Made by a program: the position numbers and the translations under genes. From the NCBI GenBank assembly GCA_017882655.1, contig JADGPB010000036.1:1-11622 (forward strand): 11,622 nucleotides of DNA, written 5' to 3'. Below the pieces are notes generated by a model. The model saw only the letters and a list, made by a program, of their open reading frames with translations. It made no database searches and was not told the DNA's origin. Below, one piece after another: positions 9,186 through 11,622 of the stretch; within the stretch, counting starts at the first letter, position 1, and every line of letters starts with the position of its first letter. The stretch is from Propionibacteriales bacterium (GTDB taxonomy: Bacteria > Actinomycetota > Actinomycetes > Propionibacteriales > Propionibacteriaceae).

Positions 9186-9887
9186 ATGATCGTTCCCGAC
9201 GCCGACCTTGTCGAGATCAGGCGGCTCAAAATGGCTGCCACGCAACGGCTTCTCGGGGACACGATCACCATCTCCGACAGCGACTGGCTCGGTCCCACGG
9301 CGCTCCCCGGATGGACCCGCGCCCACGTCGCCACTCATCTAGCCCGTAATGCCGATGTCCTGCGCCGCTACCTGACCCGCCTGAGCTCCCGTCCGGAACT
9401 CGAGCGAGACGATCTCGTCCAGGACCTCGAAGCCGGGTCGCGCCGTACCCCTTTGGAGATCCAGATCGATCTCGACACCTCTTCGGGCCTCCTCAACGAC
9501 AGCTTCGACCAGCTGACGGCGGACGGATGGGCGACCCCCTTGTACGGTCGCCTTGACGGCCTCACGGCCTCGGACCTGTCGATGATGCGGCTCAACGAAG
9601 TCGTGCTCCATCACGTCGACCTCGATTGCGGCTTCGTCTTCGGAGACATCGACGTCAGGGTCGCCCAGTGGCTGCTCGCGTGGAACCTCTACCGGAGGGT
9701 GGACCTCACCACCGGTCCAGGGATCGCGCTCAGGACGAGCAGCGGTCTCGTCCTTCGGGTGGGCTCTGGCCCGGGGGTGTCAGAGGTGTCGGGCAGTGAC
9801 GCCAACCTGCTCGGCTGGCTGTCGGGCAGGCTCCCCCGCACGGCAGTGTCCGGTGCCGAGCACGTGAGCATCGGGCCGCTGCGTTGA
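9186..9887 (+). CDS. Mycothiol-dependent maleylpyruvate isomerase-family protein (DinB superfamily)
   Basis: This 233-residue cytoplasmic protein has an N-terminal DinB-like four-helix domain related to mycothiol-dependent maleylpyruvate isomerase. LPGWTRAHVATHLARNAD (about 40-57) is the family signature. H51, E138 and H142 (in NEVVLHHVDLDCGF) fall at the spacing of the metal ligands described for the Corynebacterium enzyme. The C-terminal part ends with GSDANLLGWLSGRLP (about 203-217), as in MDMPI C-terminal domains. The family includes true isomerases and many metal-dependent thiol transferases of unknown substrate. No gentisate or aromatic-degradation genes are here, so I do not claim maleylpyruvate as substrate. 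The frame is open upstream, but the family start and a -10-like hexamer 7 nt before it point to ATG 9186. It is divergent from uvrA and ends 1 bp from the terC stop. Confidence 0.85.
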   Translation: MIVPDADLVEIRRLKMAATQRLLGDTITISDSDWLGPTALPGWTRAHVATHLARNADVLRRYLTRLSSRPELERDDLVQDLEAGSRRTPLEIQIDLDTSSGLLNDSFDQLTADGWATPLYGRLDGLTASDLSMMRLNEVVLHHVDLDCGFVFGDIDVRVAQWLLAWNLYRRVDLTTGPGIALRTSSGLVLRVGSGPGVSEVSGSDANLLGWLSGRLPRTAVSGAEHVSIGPLR

Positions 9888-9888
9888 C

Positions 9889-10860
9889 TCAGTCCTGACT
9901 CGGCGAGCGGCGTGACGCGACGAGGCTCGCGATCGTCGTCACGGCCAGGGTCCCCACGATCACTCCGAGGGAGACGCCCAGGGAGATCTCGCCGTCGAAG
10001 CCCAGCCGCGCGTCGAGGTCGTACTCGTGCATCGCATGGAGCACCAGCTTCACGCCGATGAAGGCCAGGATCACCGACAGGCCGAGCGAGAGGTAGACGA
10101 GCCTCGTCAGCAGGTTGCCCAGCAGGAAGTAGAGCTGCCGAAGCCCCATGAGGGCGAAGATGTTCGCGGTGAGCACCAGGTACGGCTCGCTCGTGAGCCC
10201 GTAGATCGCCGGGATGGAGTCGAGGGCGAACAGCAGGTCCGCGGTTCCGAGGGCCACGATCACGAGGAACATCGGGGTCCAGGTCCGGCGCCCGTCCTCC
10301 CGGATCCGCAGCTGGGTGCCGTGGAACTCGTCGGTGAACCGAAGCCTGCGCTTCACCCACCGAGTCGCGAGATTGTCCGTGGCCTCCTCCTCGGTGTCCT
10401 TCTCGAAGAAGTCCTTGGCCAAGCTGATCGCGGTGTAGATCAAGAAGGCGCCGAACAGGAAGAAGACCCCGGAGAAGAGCCCGATCAGCCCAGCACCCAG
10501 CGCGATGAAGACGCCTCGGAACACCAACGCCAGGATGATCCCCACCAGCAGCGCGAACTGCTGGAGGTGGCGGGGCACGCTCAACCTGCTCATGATGATG
10601 AGGAAGATGAACAGGTTGTCGACGGACAGCGAGTACTCGGTGAGCCAGCCGGCGATGAACTGACCGCCGTACGCCGGCCCCATCATCCAGGAAACCCCCA
10701 CACCGAACAGCAGCGCAGCGCCGACGTACATGCCGATCGCGAGAGCGTTCTCACGAGTGCTGGGTTCGTGCGGGCGTCGGCCCACGACGAACACATCGAG
10801 AGCGAGCACCCCCAGCAGCACCACGATGGTGAGCGTCCAGGCGAGCGGGGTGACGTGCAT
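9889..10860 (-). CDS. terC: TerC-family integral membrane protein (Alx-like, probable Mn2+ efflux or metallation)
   Basis: This 323-residue multi-pass membrane protein belongs to the TerC/Alx family. Members are linked to tellurite resistance, Mn2+ export (Alx) and metal loading of secreted enzymes (Bacillus MeeF/MeeY). The family's acidic motifs are present: EYSLSVDNLFIF (75-86, Asp81) and ADLLFALDSIPAIYG (207-221, Asp214). About seven to nine hydrophobic segments are visible, with a charged cytoplasmic-type loop at about 150-192. The ATG at 10860 has an AAAGG ribosome site (10875-10871) 10 nt upstream. The leader carries a yybP-ykoY-type Mn riboswitch, which supports a manganese role. It is downstream of uvrB on the same strand but separated by 192 bp, and it converges on the MDMPI-family gene with a single base between stops. 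Confidence 0.93.
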   Translation of the reverse strand: MHVTPLAWTLTIVVLLGVLALDVFVVGRRPHEPSTRENALAIGMYVGAALLFGVGVSWMMGPAYGGQFIAGWLTEYSLSVDNLFIFLIIMSRLSVPRHLQQFALLVGIILALVFRGVFIALGAGLIGLFSGVFFLFGAFLIYTAISLAKDFFEKDTEEEATDNLATRWVKRRLRFTDEFHGTQLRIREDGRRTWTPMFLVIVALGTADLLFALDSIPAIYGLTSEPYLVLTANIFALMGLRQLYFLLGNLLTRLVYLSLGLSVILAFIGVKLVLHAMHEYDLDARLGFDGEISLGVSLGVIVGTLAVTTIASLVASRRSPSQD

Positions 10861-10894
10861 TCAAGGAGACCTTTCAGGGCGGACCGGATCGGCT

Positions 10895-10991
10895 CGGGAG
10901 GTCTCGTCCATCGGGATGTCCCGACCGGGCCGCCGACCGCTGGTGCGGCGTGTTGACGACATGCCCGCCTTGGGAGTACTCCCCTCCTTGA
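10895..10991 (-). promoter_or_regulatory. yybP-ykoY (Mn2+) riboswitch aptamer in the terC leader
   Basis: Read on the minus strand, the leader has the family hallmarks in order. AAGGAGG opens P1, followed by the L1 motif GGGGAGUAC (10984-10976), then the L3 motif GUCGUCAACACG (10960-10949), a hairpin UCGGGACAUCCCGA, and GAGACCUCC, whose CCUCC (10901-10897) pairs with GGAGG (10987-10983) to close P1. In the known family the L1 and L3 loops dock and bind Mn2+, and family members control TerC, MntP and P-type ATPase genes. The aptamer ends about 35 nt before the terC ATG, with no poly-U terminator, so control of translation is more likely than attenuation. The identification rests on consensus recall, not on a covariance search. 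Confidence 0.8.
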
Positions 10992-11020
10992 GCGCTTCCC
11001 AGTCTAGTGGGAGCTCAAGG
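10986..11020 (-). repeat. Bipartite perfect inverted repeat between uvrB and the terC riboswitch
   Basis: The minus strand has CCTTGAGC (11020-11013) and GCTCAAGG (10993-10986) as perfect 8-bp arms. An inner perfect 5-bp pair, TCCCA (11012-11008) and TGGGA (11001-10997), encloses CTAGAC. Transcribed, this makes a 13-bp stem with a 3-nt bulge and a 6-nt loop, starting 32 nt after the uvrB stop. It could be a U-tract-less terminator for uvrB. A -10-like TAGACT (11006-11001) lies in its centre, so the arms could also be an operator around the terC promoter. The right arm is also the 5' edge of the riboswitch P1 stem. Confidence 0.6.
11001..11006 (-). promoter_or_regulatory. Possible terC promoter -10
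   Basis: TAGACT on the minus strand fits TANNNT. It would start transcription near 10993, just at the 5' edge of the riboswitch. No convincing -35 lies 16-18 bp upstream. Confidence 0.4.
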
Positions 11021-11052
11021 TCAGGGTTCGCGGGTGGCTGGCCCGATGGCTG

Positions 11053-11622
11053 TCAGCGCGTCGCCTCCAGCATCTGGCGCAGCTCCTTCTTCAGATCCGA
11101 GATCTCGTCCCGGAGTCGCGCCGCGGTCTCGAACTGCAGCTCCGCGGCCGCCCCGTGCATCTGGTCGGTGAGCTCGGCCACGAGGTCGGCGAGCTCCCCC
11201 GCGGGCAGCCCTTTGAGGTCACGCTTCGCCGCTCGCTCGGACAGGGAGGGGACCGGCGCCTGCCGCTTGCCGCCTCGTCCCCCACTGCGGGCAAAGAGGC
11301 TCTGAGTGTCGGCGTCTTCTCGCGCGAGCATGTCGGTGATGTCGGCGATCTTCTTCCGCAGGGGCTGCGGATCGACGCCGTGAGCCACGTTGTAGGCGAC
11401 CTGCTTCTCCCGGCGTCGGTTCGTCTCGTCGATGGCGTGCTGCATCGACGGTGTCACCGCATCCGCGTACATGTGGACCTGACCGTCCACGTTTCGAGCC
11501 GCACGGCCGATGGTCTGGATGAGGCTGCGTCCGCTGCGCAGGAAGCCTTCCTTGTCGGCATCGAGGATCGCGACCAGCGACACCTCAGGAAGGTCGAGGC
11601 CCTCACGGAGGAGGTTGATGCC
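11053..11622 (-). CDS. uvrB: UvrB, excinuclease ABC subunit B, C-terminal part (runs off the right edge)
   Basis: This is the last 189 codons of UvrB, the helicase-like subunit that verifies damage and recruits UvrC. The frame is open to the right edge; the in-frame ATG at 11583 is internal. Visible are GINLLREGLDLPEV and the motif VI segment QTIGRAARNVDGQVHMYAD of the second RecA-like domain. The YNVAHGVDPQPLRKKIADI region typical of UvrB comes next, then a Lys/Arg-rich linker. The C-terminal UVR coiled coil (about the last 45 residues) contains FETAARLRDEISDLKKEL and binds the matching UVR element of UvrC. Full-length family members have roughly 670-720 residues. It sits upstream of terC on the same strand and completes the UvrABC set in this window. 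Confidence 0.96.
   Translation of the reverse strand, partial: GINLLREGLDLPEVSLVAILDADKEGFLRSGRSLIQTIGRAARNVDGQVHMYADAVTPSMQHAIDETNRRREKQVAYNVAHGVDPQPLRKKIADITDMLAREDADTQSLFARSGGRGGKRQAPVPSLSERAAKRDLKGLPAGELADLVAELTDQMHGAAAELQFETAARLRDEISDLKKELRQMLEATR

Noticed and set aside
9089..9334. N-terminal extension of uvrA to an ATG at 9334
   Set aside because: The added 82 residues have no family match, cross the divergent gene's promoter and first codons, and precede the canonical start of the family.
11053..11583. Reading the right-edge gene as a complete 176-residue protein
   Set aside because: The frame stays open and keeps UvrB homology (GINLLREGLDLPEV) to the window edge, so the ATG at 11583 is internal.

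Overview
The window is high-GC DNA from an actinobacterium (Actinomycetota). Three things support this: strong G/C preference at third codon positions, the gene order uvrC-rapZ-yvcK-whiA-gap, and a mycothiol-dependent maleylpyruvate isomerase-type protein. The order and protein sequences look like Propionibacteriales (Nocardioidaceae or Propionibacteriaceae), but that finer placement comes from memory of similar proteins, not from a search. All genes look like core chromosome. I see no transposon, phage, CRISPR array, tRNA or rRNA, and no gene-free stretch longer than about 200 bp.

Layout. From the right edge, on the minus strand, come the 3' end of uvrB, a 192-bp gap and terC. The gap holds what reads as a manganese-sensing yybP-ykoY riboswitch. 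terC converges, one base apart, on a plus-strand MDMPI/DinB-superfamily gene, which is divergent from uvrA (minus). uvrA in turn converges on, and overlaps by 35 bp, a plus-strand gene for a Tat-exported Rieske lipoprotein. That gene is divergent from uvrC, which heads a minus-strand block: uvrC, rapZ, yvcK, whiA and the 5' part of gap, which runs off the left edge.

How the genes relate. UvrA, UvrB and UvrC form the nucleotide excision repair machine, and all three lie in this window. RapZ, YvcK and WhiA form the widely conserved Gram-positive trio linking amino-sugar and central carbon metabolism to envelope synthesis and cell division. gap opens the lower glycolysis genes. TerC is probably a metal (Mn2+) exporter or a factor in metallating exported proteins, which fits a Mn riboswitch.

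No wholly new multi-gene system is visible. The most interesting part is regulatory. The terC leader carries the riboswitch with two additional perfect 8-bp complementarities that compete for the 5' strand of its P1 stem. Several genes (uvrC, uvrA, MDMPI, rapZ) have a -10-like hexamer 6 to 10 nt before the start codon and no Shine-Dalgarno, which suggests leaderless mRNAs. Both convergent gene pairs lack room for an intergenic terminator. The RapZ P-loop has Arg where the nucleotide-binding Ser/Thr is expected.
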